DNA of 64,000 bases, taken from the NCBI RefSeq assembly GCF_024723735.1, contig NZ_JANQDU010000005.1:62001-126000 (forward strand), read 5' to 3'. Below, piece after piece: positions 9,536 to 18,950 of this stretch. The notes under the pieces were generated by a model that had not been told where the DNA came from, did no database searches, and saw only the letters and a program-made list of their open reading frames with translations. A program made the translations under genes and the position numbers. This stretch comes from Frigidibacter sp. ROC022 (GTDB lineage Bacteria; Pseudomonadota; Alphaproteobacteria; Rhodobacterales; Rhodobacteraceae). The stretch's first letter is position 1. Every line of letters starts with the position of its first letter.

Positions 9536-9589
9536 CGGATCGTCTTGCCAGAACCTGCCGCGGCAGACGATCCGATCCTTGCGGCAATG

Positions 9590-9615
9590 AAAAGGCCCCG
9601 GACGCTGCCGGGGCC
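9590..9615 (-). terminator. Intrinsic terminator of the FadL-type gene
   Basis: On the reverse strand an 8-bp stem GGCCCCGG / CCGGGGCC with a 6-nt loop is followed by TTTT. It lies about 40 bp past the stop of the outer-membrane protein gene. Confidence 0.75.
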
Positions 9616-9654
9616 ATGAAGATTGCTGATACCGGTCATCACCGGCGGCGTGGC

Positions 9655-10764
9655 TCAGAAGGTGAAGCCGATCTTGACGCCGATCCCGACGGCGGAGTTG
9701 CCCGAGAAGTCGGCCCGCGCGGTGTCCGGGGTGCCGGTCTCGGCAAAGGCATCGCCCAGCAGCGTATAGTTGATCCCGGTGGTGATCTTCATGTTGTCCT
9801 TGGTGTAGATCGCCGCCAGCGTGATCCCGGTCTTGCCGTTGGTCGGCGCCAGCGGCGAGACCAGATCATCCCCGGTCGCCGGTTCGTAGGTGATCGAGGC
9901 GGCGCCGGACCAGGTGTCGTTGAACTTGCGCCCGACACCCAGGGTATAGGTGACCGTGTCATGCAGGTTGATCAGCCCGTCCGGCACCGACTGGATGAAG
10001 GTCGCCGGGTCGAGCCGGAACTCGGACCATTTCACCCAGCGGATCTGACCGAAGACCAGGGTATCGGCGGCGACGCCGGTCTGGAAATCGAGGTTGACCG
10101 ACTGCGGCGTCTTCACCGTGGTCGGGGTCACGCCGATCACCGCGGCGCCCAGGGTTTCCACTGTGTCGAAGTCATGCTCGATCGCGGAATTGTAGGTCAA
10201 GGCGACGCGCAGCGCGATGTCGGGAATCTCGTAGGCCGCGCCGATGACATAGCCAAGCGCCATGTTGCGGTCGAGGGCGACCGAGTAGCCGCTGAGCCCG
10301 CCGTAGGCGGCGCCTTCCAGGTGGACGAAGGCCCGGGCCTGCTGCAGCCGAACCCCGCCATGGACCGAGAACCGGTCCATCTTGTAGCGCCCGAGGATCG
10401 TCGCCGAGGTGGTGGCGGCATAGGCCTTGGTATTGCCCAGCATCACCGAGGTGGGATCATAGAGCACATCGGCACCGAAGGGCCGGTCGAGGATGAAGGC
10501 CAGCGAGAGCCGGTCGTTCAGATCCTGCTTGTAGGCCAGGCCGAAGGCGGCATAGGGATCGGCGACATTGCCGGTGGCCGCACCGCCGTAGCCTACCAGA
10601 TCGTTGCCCGTGACCGATGGCGAGACATAGCCGAACGACAGTTCGGCATAGGTGCCTTTCTCGAACAGGGCCCCGATCGACTGGCCGGAGCGGTCGATCC
10701 CTCCCGCCGAAGCCGCGCCAGCAGCCAGTGTCATGCCCGCCAAGGCGTGTAAAAAGTACTTCAT
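9655..10764 (-). CDS. FadL/OMPP1/TodX-type outer-membrane transport protein
   Basis: 369 residues from the ATG at 10764, preceded by GGGAGGATCAAG; a longer frame to 10863 lacks a ribosome site. A Sec signal peptide (MKYFLHALAGMTLAAGAASA) precedes a sequence of alternating beta strands that ends in Phe (GVKIGFTF), the usual outer-membrane barrel signature. FadL proteins take up long-chain fatty acids and other hydrophobic compounds. It has its own promoter-like element and terminator, so it is probably a single-gene unit. Confidence 0.88.
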   Translation of the reverse strand: MKYFLHALAGMTLAAGAASAGGIDRSGQSIGALFEKGTYAELSFGYVSPSVTGNDLVGYGGAATGNVADPYAAFGLAYKQDLNDRLSLAFILDRPFGADVLYDPTSVMLGNTKAYAATTSATILGRYKMDRFSVHGGVRLQQARAFVHLEGAAYGGLSGYSVALDRNMALGYVIGAAYEIPDIALRVALTYNSAIEHDFDTVETLGAAVIGVTPTTVKTPQSVNLDFQTGVAADTLVFGQIRWVKWSEFRLDPATFIQSVPDGLINLHDTVTYTLGVGRKFNDTWSGAASITYEPATGDDLVSPLAPTNGKTGITLAAIYTKDNMKITTGINYTLLGDAFAETGTPDTARADFSGNSAVGIGVKIGFTF

Positions 10765-10817
10765 CTTGATCCTCCCGCCCCGCCTCTGCCGCGAGGCAAC
10801 CTCTTCCCAGTGCCTCG

Positions 10818-10845
10818 ATATTAGGCGGCCCGGAAAGGCGTGCAA
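10818..10845 (-). promoter_or_regulatory. candidate promoter for the FadL-type gene
   Basis: Reverse-strand TTGCAC (10845-10840), a 16-bp spacer and TAATAT (10823-10818). The start codon lies about 55 bp downstream. Confidence 0.4.
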
Positions 10846-10894
10846 TCTCTGACGCCGCGTCACGAAATTGTCATTCCGTCACGGCGGGGGCGGT

Positions 10895-11770
10895 TCAGCC
10901 GCGGCCCCTGTCGCGCGATTCGATCAGCAGGTTGACGTAATTCGCGAGGAAAATGATCGCGGCGCCGATGAAGACGGCGGTGGTCACGGGCTCGTTGTAG
11001 AACAGATAGCCGACCAGCGCCGCCAGCGGCAGCCGGGCGAAGTCGATCGGGATCACCACCCGCGCCGGGGCCAGGCCAAGCGCGGTGGTCATGCAGTAAT
11101 GGGCCCCGAGCCCGGTCGCGGCGACGACCGCCACCCAGGGCCAGGCGGCGGCGGCCGGCCAGGCGATGGCCAGGTCGGAGCCGGCGCAGACCAGGCCCAG
11201 CGTCGCCTGCATCACGGTCAGCCAGAACAGGATCGCGGTGACGCTGACGCTGCGGGTCAGCAGCCGGGTCGCCACCGCGGTGCCGGCAAAGCAGACCGCG
11301 GCCCCGGCGGCGGGCAGGATTCCGGGCGCCAGACCCGATAGCCAGGGCCGGGTGATGATCAGCACCCCGAGGAATCCGACCAGCGCCACGCCCAGATGCC
11401 GCGCCTTCAGCGCCTCGCCCAGCACCAGCGCCGAGAGGCCCATGGCCCAGATCGGCATGGTGAACTCAAGCGCGAAGACCTGGGCCAGCGGGGCCACCGT
11501 GATCGCATAGAGCCAGAGGTTCTGGCCGGTGAAATGGGCGATGTTGCGCAGCCCGTGCAGATGCAGCTTGCGGGCCGAGATCTGCCCGCGCGTTCCGGTG
11601 AGCGCGGAAATCGCGAGCACCAGCGCCAGGCCGATCACCGAGCGGTAGAGCATGATCTCGAAGGTATCCAGCCCGTCCGAAATCTTCCGCGCCGCAACCG
11701 CCATCAGGGTGAACGAGAGCACCGAGCCGATCATCCAGATCGCCGCCCGTAGCGATGCCGCTCTTGCCAT
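10895..11770 (-). CDS. DMT-superfamily transporter (EamA domains), second copy
   Basis: 291 residues from the ATG at 11770, with GGAGGGAGG 8 nt upstream. Ten membrane segments fall in two EamA repeats; the pair of motifs LEFTMPIWAMGLSALVLGE and IDFARLPLAALVGYLFYNE is the characteristic end of each repeat. It resembles the RhaT/S-adenosylmethionine-carrier branch of EamA proteins more than the neighbour at 8615. The role is probably metabolite export or uptake across the inner membrane. It is transcribed in the same direction as the FadL gene but with a 130-bp gap, so co-transcription is uncertain. Confidence 0.88.
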   Translation of the reverse strand: MARAASLRAAIWMIGSVLSFTLMAVAARKISDGLDTFEIMLYRSVIGLALVLAISALTGTRGQISARKLHLHGLRNIAHFTGQNLWLYAITVAPLAQVFALEFTMPIWAMGLSALVLGEALKARHLGVALVGFLGVLIITRPWLSGLAPGILPAAGAAVCFAGTAVATRLLTRSVSVTAILFWLTVMQATLGLVCAGSDLAIAWPAAAAWPWVAVVAATGLGAHYCMTTALGLAPARVVIPIDFARLPLAALVGYLFYNEPVTTAVFIGAAIIFLANYVNLLIESRDRGRG

Positions 11771-11909
11771 CCGTTTCCTCCCTCCGGCGCCCGCCGTTGC
11801 GCCGCCGCGGTCCGGGTTCTGGGTGGTGGCGCGGGGAAAGTCCAGATCCGGCGGGGCAGGGAAGGGGTGCGGCAGGGGCAGGTTTCGCCGCGCTGCGCGC
11901 GCCGACCGG

Positions 11910-11960
11910 GCGAGGGGCGCTGCCCCTCGCGCTCCCCGGGATATTTCCCAGGCAAAGCGG
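11910..11960 (+). repeat. Dispersed intergenic hairpin element, copy B
   Basis: A 9-bp stem GCGAGGGGC-GCT-GCCCCTCGC (11910-11930) is followed by CCCCGGGATATTTCCC and GGCAAAG. It lies in the gap between the second DMT gene and the PAS gene, upstream of the DMT gene's start. Same layout as copy A. Confidence 0.75.
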
Positions 11961-12001
11961 CAGGGCGGAGGCAAGGACCGGTGACGGTGCCCCGGGCGGG
12001 G

Positions 12002-12682
12002 CTATTCCTTCCTGCCCCGGATCAGCCGCAGCGCCGGCCGACCGGGGCGGAGGGGATAGCTGTAGCCGCGCGCGGCGGCCTCGGCCAGGCCGGGGCTGTG
12101 CCGCGGGTCGGTGCTGTCCGGCGGAACCTTCTCGATCGGGACGTGGTTCTGCGCGACGATCGCGAAGCGTCGCGGCTGGCGGCCGATCGTGCCCTTGGCC
12201 TCGAGCGCACCCAGAATGCGGGTCACCCTGCCTTCCTCGTCGCGCAGCGGCAGCAGCAGCATCCTTGCGTCCAGCGGCGCGCGACCGATGCCGCGTTCGC
12301 CGGTCAGCACCAGCGAGACCCGGGCGGGTCCGGAAAAGGCCCGCTCCAGCATTCGTCCGGCGAATTCACGGTCATCGGGCAGGAACAGCGCGGTCAGCGG
12401 CATGCCGCGCACCTCCATCCCCATCAGGTCGGCCAGATGCGCACCGGCCAGCCGGAACCGGGCCAGGCCGGGGGCGATACGTTCGAGGATGAAGGCCTGG
12501 GCCAGGGCGGATTCGATCCCGCGCGGGTCGATCCGCGACCGGGCCGGGACCGCGCCCTCGGGCGATTGCGCCGACAGCGCCGACCAATAGGCTTCGACCG
12601 CGTTCACGGCGGGAAAGATATTGTCCATCCTGCGCGGCTCCAGCCCGATGATGTTGCTGCCCTTGACATAGTCGACCTTCAT
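12002..12682 (-). CDS. PAS-domain protein (PAS_5-type)
   Basis: 226 residues from the ATG at 12682; a longer frame reaches 12748 (MVNRALMPEQ) with no better ribosome site, so the start is uncertain. Residues about 15-150 look like a PAS fold of the kind found alone in Rhodobacterales proteins: LRRMDNIF..., a central FRLAGAHLADLMGMEVRGMPL and a terminal RILGALEAKG strand. The C-terminal 60 residues are Pro/Arg-rich and probably disordered. No output domain is present. Single-domain PAS_5 proteins are widespread in this group and mostly uncharacterised. It is divergent from yicC. Confidence 0.75.
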   Translation of the reverse strand: MKVDYVKGSNIIGLEPRRMDNIFPAVNAVEAYWSALSAQSPEGAVPARSRIDPRGIESALAQAFILERIAPGLARFRLAGAHLADLMGMEVRGMPLTALFLPDDREFAGRMLERAFSGPARVSLVLTGERGIGRAPLDARMLLLPLRDEEGRVTRILGALEAKGTIGRQPRRFAIVAQNHVPIEKVPPDSTDPRHSPGLAEAAARGYSYPLRPGRPALRLIRGRKE

Positions 12683-12876
12683 GTCCGTCGCGCCCCTTCC
12701 GCCCTGTCGCCGTTCCGGTTGTTCCGGCATCAGGGCTCTGTTAACCAATATCCGGCAAGTCTTACCGACGCGTTAATAGCATGAACAGGTCGGGAACGGG
12801 GGCAGAAACGGGCAGAATGGTTAATGCAAGCAAAGACATAGCGCCTGACGCCGCGACGGGCGGAGCAGAGGGCGGA

Positions 12877-13764
12877 TTGCTGTCGATGACCGGTTTTGCC
12901 GGTGCCCGGGGCGCGATCGAGGGCTGGGACTGGGTCTGGGATCTGCGGGCTGTGAACGGCCGCGGGCTGGATCTGCGGCTGCGGTTGCCGGACTGGGTCG
13001 AGGGGCTTGAGGCCGGGGTGCGCCGCGCCCTGCAGGGCCGGATCGCGCGCGGCTCGGTGACGCTGTCGCTGCGGCTGACCCGGCGCGCCGGGGTCGCGAC
13101 CGCGCGGCTGGACCCGGAGGCGCTGGCCGCCGCCGTCGCCGCCCTGGCCGAGGTCGAGGCCGCCGCCGAGGCCGCCGGCGTGACGCTGCAGCATTCGACC
13201 GGGGCCGAGGTGCTGGCGCTGCGCGGGGTGATGGAGGCGGGCGGCGACGATGCGGCGCCGCCGGAACTGGTGAAGGCGCTGCTGGATGATCTGCCCGGGC
13301 TGCTCGACGCCTTCCAGGCCATGCGGCGGACCGAGGGCGCGGCGCTGGCGCGGGTTCTGACCGCGCAACTCGACCAGATCGCGGCCCTGACCGCCGAGGC
13401 CGCCGGCCTGGCCGAGGCGCGGCGCGACGAGGTGGCCGAGACCCTGCGCACCAACCTGGCCCGGGTGCTCGACAACAGTTCGGGCGCCGATCCGGACCGG
13501 GTGGCGCAGGAACTGGCGTTGCTGGCGGTCAAGGCCGATGTCACCGAAGAGATCGACCGGCTGACGGCCCATGTCGCCGCCGCCCGGGCGCTGCTGTCCG
13601 CCCCGGGGCCCGTGGGGCGCAAGCTGGACTTCCTGACCCAGGAGTTCCTGCGCGAGGCCAACACGCTTTGTTCCAAGAGCGGCTCGGCGCCACTGACCCG
13701 GGTCGGGCTTGACCTCAAGGCGGTGATCGACCAGATGCGCGAGCAGGTTCAGAACGTGGAATGA
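12877..13764 (+). CDS. yicC: YicC/YloC-family endoribonuclease
   Basis: 295 residues from a proposed TTG start at 12877, which gives MLSMTGFA, matching the short family leader seen in E. coli (MIRSMT...) and B. subtilis (MIRSMTGF). GAGG lies 5 nt upstream. ATG codons at 12781, 12817 and 12886 are alternatives. The N-terminal YicC_N domain ([23 protein letters not shown]) and the C-terminal DUF1732 domain ([22 protein letters not shown]) are complete. Members are endoribonucleases acting in RNA turnover. Its stop overlaps the gmk start by 4 bp (ATGA), so the two are translationally coupled. Confidence 0.92.
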   Translation: MLSMTGFAGARGAIEGWDWVWDLRAVNGRGLDLRLRLPDWVEGLEAGVRRALQGRIARGSVTLSLRLTRRAGVATARLDPEALAAAVAALAEVEAAAEAAGVTLQHSTGAEVLALRGVMEAGGDDAAPPELVKALLDDLPGLLDAFQAMRRTEGAALARVLTAQLDQIAALTAEAAGLAEARRDEVAETLRTNLARVLDNSSGADPDRVAQELALLAVKADVTEEIDRLTAHVAAARALLSAPGPVGRKLDFLTQEFLREANTLCSKSGSAPLTRVGLDLKAVIDQMREQVQNVE

Positions 13765-14429
13765 CTATGGCGGATCAGGCGGCGGAGCGGGCGACGGGGC
13801 AGCGGCGGGGATTGCTGATCATCCTGTCATCGCCTTCCGGGGCCGGGAAATCGACCCTGGCCAGGCGCTTGCGGCTGTGGGATCCGACGATCCGGTTCTC
13901 GGTCTCGGCCACGACACGGGCGCCGCGGCCGGGCGAGCAGGACGGGCGCGAATATCATTTCCGCAGCCGCGCCGATTTCCTGCAGATGGTCGAGCGCGGC
14001 GAGATGCTGGAACATGCCGAGGTCTTCGGCAATCTCTACGGCTCGCCGGCGGCACCGGTCGAGGCGGCGCTGGCCGAAGGGGCGGATACGCTCTTCGACA
14101 TCGACTGGCAGGGCGGGCAGCAGATCGGCGGCTCGGCGCTGCGCGAGGATGTGGTCTCGATCTTCCTGCTGCCGCCTTCGATGGCCGAACTCGAACAGCG
14201 GCTGCGTGGCCGGGCCCAGGACAGCGATGCTGTGATCGAGGGCCGGATGGCCAAGAGCCGGGCCGAGATCAGCCATTGGAAGGCCTATGACTATGTGCTG
14301 GTGAATGACGACGTGGACCTCTGCGAGGCGCGGTTGCGGGCGATCGTCACCGCCGAGCGGCTGCGGCGCCAGCGCCAGCCCTGGCTGGAGGGTTTCGTGG
14401 ACGGGCTGATGCAGGAGAAAGACAGATGA
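13761..14429 (+). CDS. gmk: Guanylate kinase
   Basis: 222 residues. The P-loop SPSGAGKS (24-31) is near the N-terminus. The GMP-binding region ([22 protein letters not shown]) and the lid with its R-x-x-x-S-R-A-E-I motif follow. The enzyme phosphorylates GMP to GDP with ATP. It overlaps yicC upstream and the gamma-carbonic anhydrase gene downstream by 4 bp each. yicC-gmk is a classical bacterial gene pair. Confidence 0.97.
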   Translation: MTMADQAAERATGQRRGLLIILSSPSGAGKSTLARRLRLWDPTIRFSVSATTRAPRPGEQDGREYHFRSRADFLQMVERGEMLEHAEVFGNLYGSPAAPVEAALAEGADTLFDIDWQGGQQIGGSALREDVVSIFLLPPSMAELEQRLRGRAQDSDAVIEGRMAKSRAEISHWKAYDYVLVNDDVDLCEARLRAIVTAERLRRQRQPWLEGFVDGLMQEKDR

Positions 14430-14947
14430 TCTATGCGCTGGAGGGACATGTCCCCGAGATCGACCCGTCCGCCTGGGTGGCGCCGGATGCGGTGATCGTC
14501 GGCAAGGTGCGGATCGGACCGGGGGCCTCGGTCTGGTTCGGTTCGGTGCTGCGCGGCGACAACGAGTGGATCGAGATCGGCGCCGGTTCCAACGTGCAGG
14601 AACACTGCGTCATGCATACCGACCCGGGCTATCCGCTGCGGGTCGGGCCGGGCTGCACCATCGGCCACAAGGCGATGCTGCACGGCTGCACGATCGGCGA
14701 GGGGGCGCTGATCGGCATGGGGGCGACGGTGCTGAACGGGGCGGTGATCGGGGCGGAAAGCCTGGTCGGGGCCTGTGCGCTGATCACCGAGGGCAAGGAG
14801 ATCGCACCGGGATCGCTGGTCGTGGGGGCGCCGGGCCGGGTGGTCCGGGCGCTGGACGCCGAGGCGATCGAGGGGCTGAAGCGCTCGGCACAGCATTATC
14901 AGGCCAATGCGGCGCGGTTCCGGGACGGGTTGCGCGAGATCGGCTGA
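14426..14947 (+). CDS. Gamma carbonic anhydrase family protein (left-handed beta-helix)
   Basis: 173 residues of hexapeptide repeats with the family signature [17 protein letters not shown]. Zn-ligand candidates His64, His81 and His86 (the latter two within [10 protein letters not shown]) are in the expected spacing. Proteins of this family (CaiE/PaaY/YrdA type) are trimeric; some hydrate CO2, others have thioesterase or unknown roles. ATGA overlap with gmk suggests co-translation, but no functional link to nucleotide metabolism is evident. Confidence 0.92.
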   Translation: MIYALEGHVPEIDPSAWVAPDAVIVGKVRIGPGASVWFGSVLRGDNEWIEIGAGSNVQEHCVMHTDPGYPLRVGPGCTIGHKAMLHGCTIGEGALIGMGATVLNGAVIGAESLVGACALITEGKEIAPGSLVVGAPGRVVRALDAEAIEGLKRSAQHYQANAARFRDGLREIG

Positions 14948-15040
14948 CGCGGAACACCCCGGCGCGCAGCAGGTTGAAGCCGGCCGGGGCCGGGCATAGT
15001 AGGGTCCGGTGAAATCGGTCGGGTGGACCACGAGGCGGGA

Positions 15041-16189
15041 ATGGCTGGCAAGAGATCAATCTTCGAAGAGGTTCCGGAAGGCACGAGCAGCCGTTCGGGA
15101 CCGGTACTGTCGGCGGTCGGCGCCATCGACCGCCCCAAGGGGGCCCGGCGCGGGGTGCGTCTGTGGCTGATCGTGCTGGCCCTGCTGGTGGGCGTGATGG
15201 TGCTGGTCGGCGGGCTGACCCGGCTGACCGACTCGGGTCTCTCGATCACGGAATGGAAGCCGGTGGCCGGGGCCCTGCCGCCGATGTCGGCCGAGGACTG
15301 GCAGGAGGAATTCGCGCTCTATCAGGAGACGCCGGAATTCAAGCTCCAGAACAACGCCATGACCCTGTCGGAATTCAAGAGCATCTACTGGTGGGAATGG
15401 GGGCACCGGCAGCTCGGCCGGTTCATCGCACTGGTCTGGGCGCTCGGGTTCCTGGGCTTCCTGCTGGCCCGCAAGGTCCCGCCGGGCTGGACCGGGCGGC
15501 TGCTGACGATCGGGGTGCTGATCGGGGTGCAGGGCGCGGTCGGCTGGTGGATGGTCTCTTCCGGGCTGAAGGGCACGATGCTGGACGTCGCCAGCTACCG
15601 GCTGGCCACGCATCTGGGACTGGCCTTCGCGATCCTCGGCCTGATCACCTGGGACGCGCTGCTGCTGTCGCGGAGCGAACATGAGCTGATGAAGGCGCGG
15701 CGCGCCGGCGAGGCCCGGCTAGCAGCTTTAACATCGACCGCCATAGTATTGATATTCCTACAAATAATCATTGGCGCCCTGGTCGCGGGGATCGACGCCG
15801 GGCGGGGCTATACCGACTGGCCGCTGATGGCGGGGAGTTTCGTGCCCGACGGCATGTTCGACCTCGAACCGCTGTGGCGCAATTTCTTCGAGAATGACGC
15901 CACGGTGCAGTTCATCCACCGGATGACCGGCTATCTCGCGGGGCTGGCGGTGCTGTTTGTCTGGCTTTCTGCCCGGCGCTCGCCGCATGCCCCGACCCGC
16001 AGGGCCTATGGTCTGGCTCTGATCATGGTGCTGGTGCAGATCACGCTGGGCGTCGTCACGGTGATGCATTCCTCGCCGCTGGAGATCGCCATCTTCCACC
16101 AGGGCGGGGCGATTCTGCTTCTGGTCCTGATCCTGCGTGCCCGCCATCGGGCGCGCTATCCCATCGAACGGAGCCTGCGCCAGTCATGA
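15041..16189 (+). CDS. ctaA: Heme A synthase (COX15/CtaA)
   Basis: 382 residues from the second ATG of the frame, preceded by GAGGCGGGA; an ATG at 15023 would add six residues. Eight membrane helices are apparent. Conserved heme-ligand histidines sit in GHRQLGR, THLGLA, IHRMTGY and FHQGGA. The enzyme oxidises heme O to heme A for cytochrome aa3 oxidase. The cytoplasmic N-terminus (about 45 residues) is longer than in the Bacillus homologue, as is usual for the mitochondrial/alphaproteobacterial type. A 57-bp patch at about 15719-15775 uses ATA, CTA, TTA and GTA codons unlike the rest. The gene ends in ATGA overlap with the carboxypeptidase. Confidence 0.95.
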   Translation: MAGKRSIFEEVPEGTSSRSGPVLSAVGAIDRPKGARRGVRLWLIVLALLVGVMVLVGGLTRLTDSGLSITEWKPVAGALPPMSAEDWQEEFALYQETPEFKLQNNAMTLSEFKSIYWWEWGHRQLGRFIALVWALGFLGFLLARKVPPGWTGRLLTIGVLIGVQGAVGWWMVSSGLKGTMLDVASYRLATHLGLAFAILGLITWDALLLSRSEHELMKARRAGEARLAALTSTAIVLIFLQIIIGALVAGIDAGRGYTDWPLMAGSFVPDGMFDLEPLWRNFFENDATVQFIHRMTGYLAGLAVLFVWLSARRSPHAPTRRAYGLALIMVLVQITLGVVTVMHSSPLEIAIFHQGGAILLLVLILRARHRARYPIERSLRQS

Positions 16190-17676
16190 CCCAACTCTCG
16201 AACCTGCCCTATGCCGATCTGATGGCCTATCAGCGCGAGACCGAGGCCCTGGCCCAGGTCGCGGAAAGGCTCGGCTGGGACCAGGAAACCATGATGCCGC
16301 GCGGCGCCGCCGAGCAGCGGGGCGAGGAAATGGGCGCGATGGAAAGTGTCTTGCACGCGCGCCGCACCGATCCGCGGATCGGCGACTGGCTCGCGGCATT
16401 GGAGGGCGCCGATCTGCCCGAGGCCGAAGCGGCGCAGGTCCGGCTGATCGGCCGCAGCTACCGGCGCAGCGTCAGGGTCCCGGCCAGGCTGGCGGCGGAA
16501 CTGGCCCGCGTGACCTCGGTGGCGCAGGGCATCTGGGCCGAGGCCCGCAGGAACGAGGATTTCGCCGCATTCGCGCCGACCCTCGCCAAGGTCATCGCGC
16601 TGCGCCGGGAAGAGGCCGAGGCGCTGGCCGATGGCGGCGATCTCTATGACGCGCTGCTGGATGATTACGAACCCGGCGCCACCCAGGCCAGTCTCTCGGC
16701 GATGTTCGAGGGGCTGCGCCCGCGGCTGGTGGCGCTGCGTGACCGGATCATGGGGGCCGAGCAGCCCAAGGGGCTGTCCGGACGTTTCGACGAAGACAGG
16801 CAGCTCGCCGTCAGCCGCGATCTGGCGGCGGCCTTCGGCTATGACTTCAACCACGGCCGGATCGACAAGGCGGTGCATCCGTTTTCGTCCGGTTCGGGGC
16901 TCGACGTGCGGATCACCACCCGGACCAATCCCGAGGATCCGTTCAACTGCTTCTACTCGACGATTCACGAGGTCGGGCACGCGGCCTATGAACAGGGCAT
17001 CGACCGGGCCTATCTGCTGACCCCGGTGGGGCAGGGCTGCTCGATGGGGGTGCACGAAAGCCAGAGCCGGATCTACGAGAACCAGATCGGCCGCGGCCGG
17101 GCGTTCTCGGGCTATCTCTTCGACAAGATGCGGGCGGCCTTCGGCGATTTCGGGATCAGCGATCCGGAGGCGTTCTATGCCGCCGTCAACCGGGTGCATC
17201 CCGGCTATATCCGCACCGAGTCGGACGAGGTGCAGTACAATCTCCATGTCCTGCTGCGCTTTGATCTGGAGCGGGCGCTGATCTCGGGCGATCTGCCGGT
17301 CGAGGACCTGCCGGCGACCTGGAACAGCCGCTTTGCCAGGGATTTCGGGGTCGAGGTGGACAAGCCGTCGAACGGCTGCCTGCAGGATGTGCATTGGTCG
17401 GTGGGGCTGTTCGGCTATTTCCCGACCTATTCGCTGGGCAATGTCTATGCCGGTTGCCTGATGCAGGCATTGCGCGACGCGGTGCCCGATCTGGACGAGT
17501 CCCTGGCCCGCGGCGACACCTCCCCGGCGACCGGTTGGCTGCGCGAGAACCTGCAGCGCCACGGCGGGCTGCGCCCCCCGCGTGAGACCATCGCCCATGC
17601 CTGCGGGTTCGAGCCGTCCGAAGCGCCGCTGCTGGACTATCTGGAAACCAAGTTCTCGGAAATCTACCGGCTTTGA
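16186..17676 (+). CDS. Metallocarboxypeptidase, M32 family (Taq carboxypeptidase type)
   Basis: 496 residues. The zinc motif HEVGH is at 261-265, with the downstream glutamate in the family motif VHESQSR. The substrate-pocket D-x-R-x-T motif is visible as DVRITT. M32 enzymes are cytoplasmic, broad-specificity carboxypeptidases; there is no signal peptide here. It sits between heme A synthase and an MFS transporter with 4-bp overlaps on both sides, so translation is coupled across three unrelated functions. Length matches the family (about 500). Confidence 0.95.
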   Translation: MTQLSNLPYADLMAYQRETEALAQVAERLGWDQETMMPRGAAEQRGEEMGAMESVLHARRTDPRIGDWLAALEGADLPEAEAAQVRLIGRSYRRSVRVPARLAAELARVTSVAQGIWAEARRNEDFAAFAPTLAKVIALRREEAEALADGGDLYDALLDDYEPGATQASLSAMFEGLRPRLVALRDRIMGAEQPKGLSGRFDEDRQLAVSRDLAAAFGYDFNHGRIDKAVHPFSSGSGLDVRITTRTNPEDPFNCFYSTIHEVGHAAYEQGIDRAYLLTPVGQGCSMGVHESQSRIYENQIGRGRAFSGYLFDKMRAAFGDFGISDPEAFYAAVNRVHPGYIRTESDEVQYNLHVLLRFDLERALISGDLPVEDLPATWNSRFARDFGVEVDKPSNGCLQDVHWSVGLFGYFPTYSLGNVYAGCLMQALRDAVPDLDESLARGDTSPATGWLRENLQRHGGLRPPRETIAHACGFEPSEAPLLDYLETKFSEIYRL

Positions 17677-18893
17677 GCACCCCGCCGCCTCTGCCTTTGT
17701 CCGGGTCCGACGCCGACCAGCCGGGCGACGCATTGGCGGTCTGGCTGCTGGCCGTGGGCCAGACGCTGGGCTATGCGAGCCTCTACTATTCCTTCGGCGC
17801 CCTGCTGGTAGCGGTCGGCGACGAGACCGGCTGGAGCAAGGGCCAGATGGCGCTCGGCCTGACCCTGTCCCTGATCTGCGCGGCGCTGTCCTCGCCCCTG
17901 ACCGGGCGGCTGGTGGACCGGGGCCGGGGGGTGGAACTGCTGGCGGGCGGTGCGATCCTGGGCGGGCTCTGCCTGCTGACCATCGCCCAGGCCCGCAGCC
18001 TCTGGCAGTGGTATCTGGCCTGGATCATCGTCGGCCCGGCGATGGCGGCGAGCCTTTACGAGACCTGTTTTGCCTTCCTCACCCGCCGCCTTGGCAGCGC
18101 CGCCCGGCCGGCGATCATCCGGGTGACGCTGGTGGCGGGGCTGGCCTCGACCCTGGCCTTCCCGCTGGGCGCCAGCCTGTCGTCGCTCGCCGGCTGGCGT
18201 TGGGCCTTCTCGGCCTTCGCCGGGCTGGAACTGCTGGTCGCCGCTCCGGTGATGATCTACGCCGGGATCCGGCTGAGACGGCGCGAGCGGGCCGGGGCTG
18301 CGCCGCCTCCGCAAAGCCGCGACGCCCTGCGCCGGGCATTGGGCCAGGCCCGTTTCTGGCTGCTGGCCCTGGGCTTCGGCCTGGCCTGGATGAACCATTC
18401 GATGCTGGTCACCTATTTCATCCCGCTGTTCACCGGGCTGGGGGTCTCCGCCTCGCTGGCGGTGGCGGCCGCGGCCACGGTGGGGCCGTTCCAGGTCGTC
18501 GGCCGGATCACGCTGATGCTGCTCGACGCCCGCGCCCCGGCGCTGCTGGCGACAAGGACCGGCTTCGCGATGCAGGCGGCGGCGGCGCTGATCCTGTTGA
18601 TGGCCGGGGCCGCGCCGATGCTGGTCTTCCTCTTTGCCGTCGCGCAGGGCTCGGCGATCGGCATCCTGTCGATCCTGCGCCCGGTGCTGATCGCCGAGGT
18701 CATGGGCCGCGACGGATTCGGTGCGATCTCGGGCGCCATCGCGATGGGCCCCCTGCTGGCCAATGCCGCGGCCCCGGTGACCGGGGCCTTCCTGCTGGGG
18801 CTGGGCGGCCCGGTGGCGCTGGTCTTTGGGGCGCTGGCCATGGCGGCGGTCGGGCTGGGGCTGATGCTGATGGTGCGGAGCCGCGCCGCCTAG
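17673..18893 (+). CDS. Major facilitator superfamily transporter
   Basis: 406 residues starting at TTG 17673 in a TTGA overlap with the preceding stop. Twelve hydrophobic segments are seen, with the loop 2-3 motif GRLVDRGRGV resembling the MFS signature G-x-x-x-D-R-x-G-R. A central basic loop (RLRRRERAG) separates the halves. It resembles oxalate/formate- or monocarboxylate-type MFS proteins, but the substrate cannot be assigned. It shares a transcript with the carboxypeptidase and possibly with the downstream aminotransferase-agmatinase pair. Confidence 0.88.
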   Translation: MSTPPPLPLSGSDADQPGDALAVWLLAVGQTLGYASLYYSFGALLVAVGDETGWSKGQMALGLTLSLICAALSSPLTGRLVDRGRGVELLAGGAILGGLCLLTIAQARSLWQWYLAWIIVGPAMAASLYETCFAFLTRRLGSAARPAIIRVTLVAGLASTLAFPLGASLSSLAGWRWAFSAFAGLELLVAAPVMIYAGIRLRRRERAGAAPPPQSRDALRRALGQARFWLLALGFGLAWMNHSMLVTYFIPLFTGLGVSASLAVAAAATVGPFQVVGRITLMLLDARAPALLATRTGFAMQAAAALILLMAGAAPMLVFLFAVAQGSAIGILSILRPVLIAEVMGRDGFGAISGAIAMGPLLANAAAPVTGAFLLGLGGPVALVFGALAMAAVGLGLMLMVRSRAA

Positions 18894-18950
18894 ACTGCCC
18901 GTGGCATGGCTCCGCGCCGGCTTGACCGCGCCCCCGGGGCCGGGCCAGAT

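Noticed and set aside
12683-12876. TTAA elements resembling a CtrA site between the PAS gene and yicC
   Set aside because: No two TTAA half-sites with 7-bp spacing exist there; only single TTAA occurrences.
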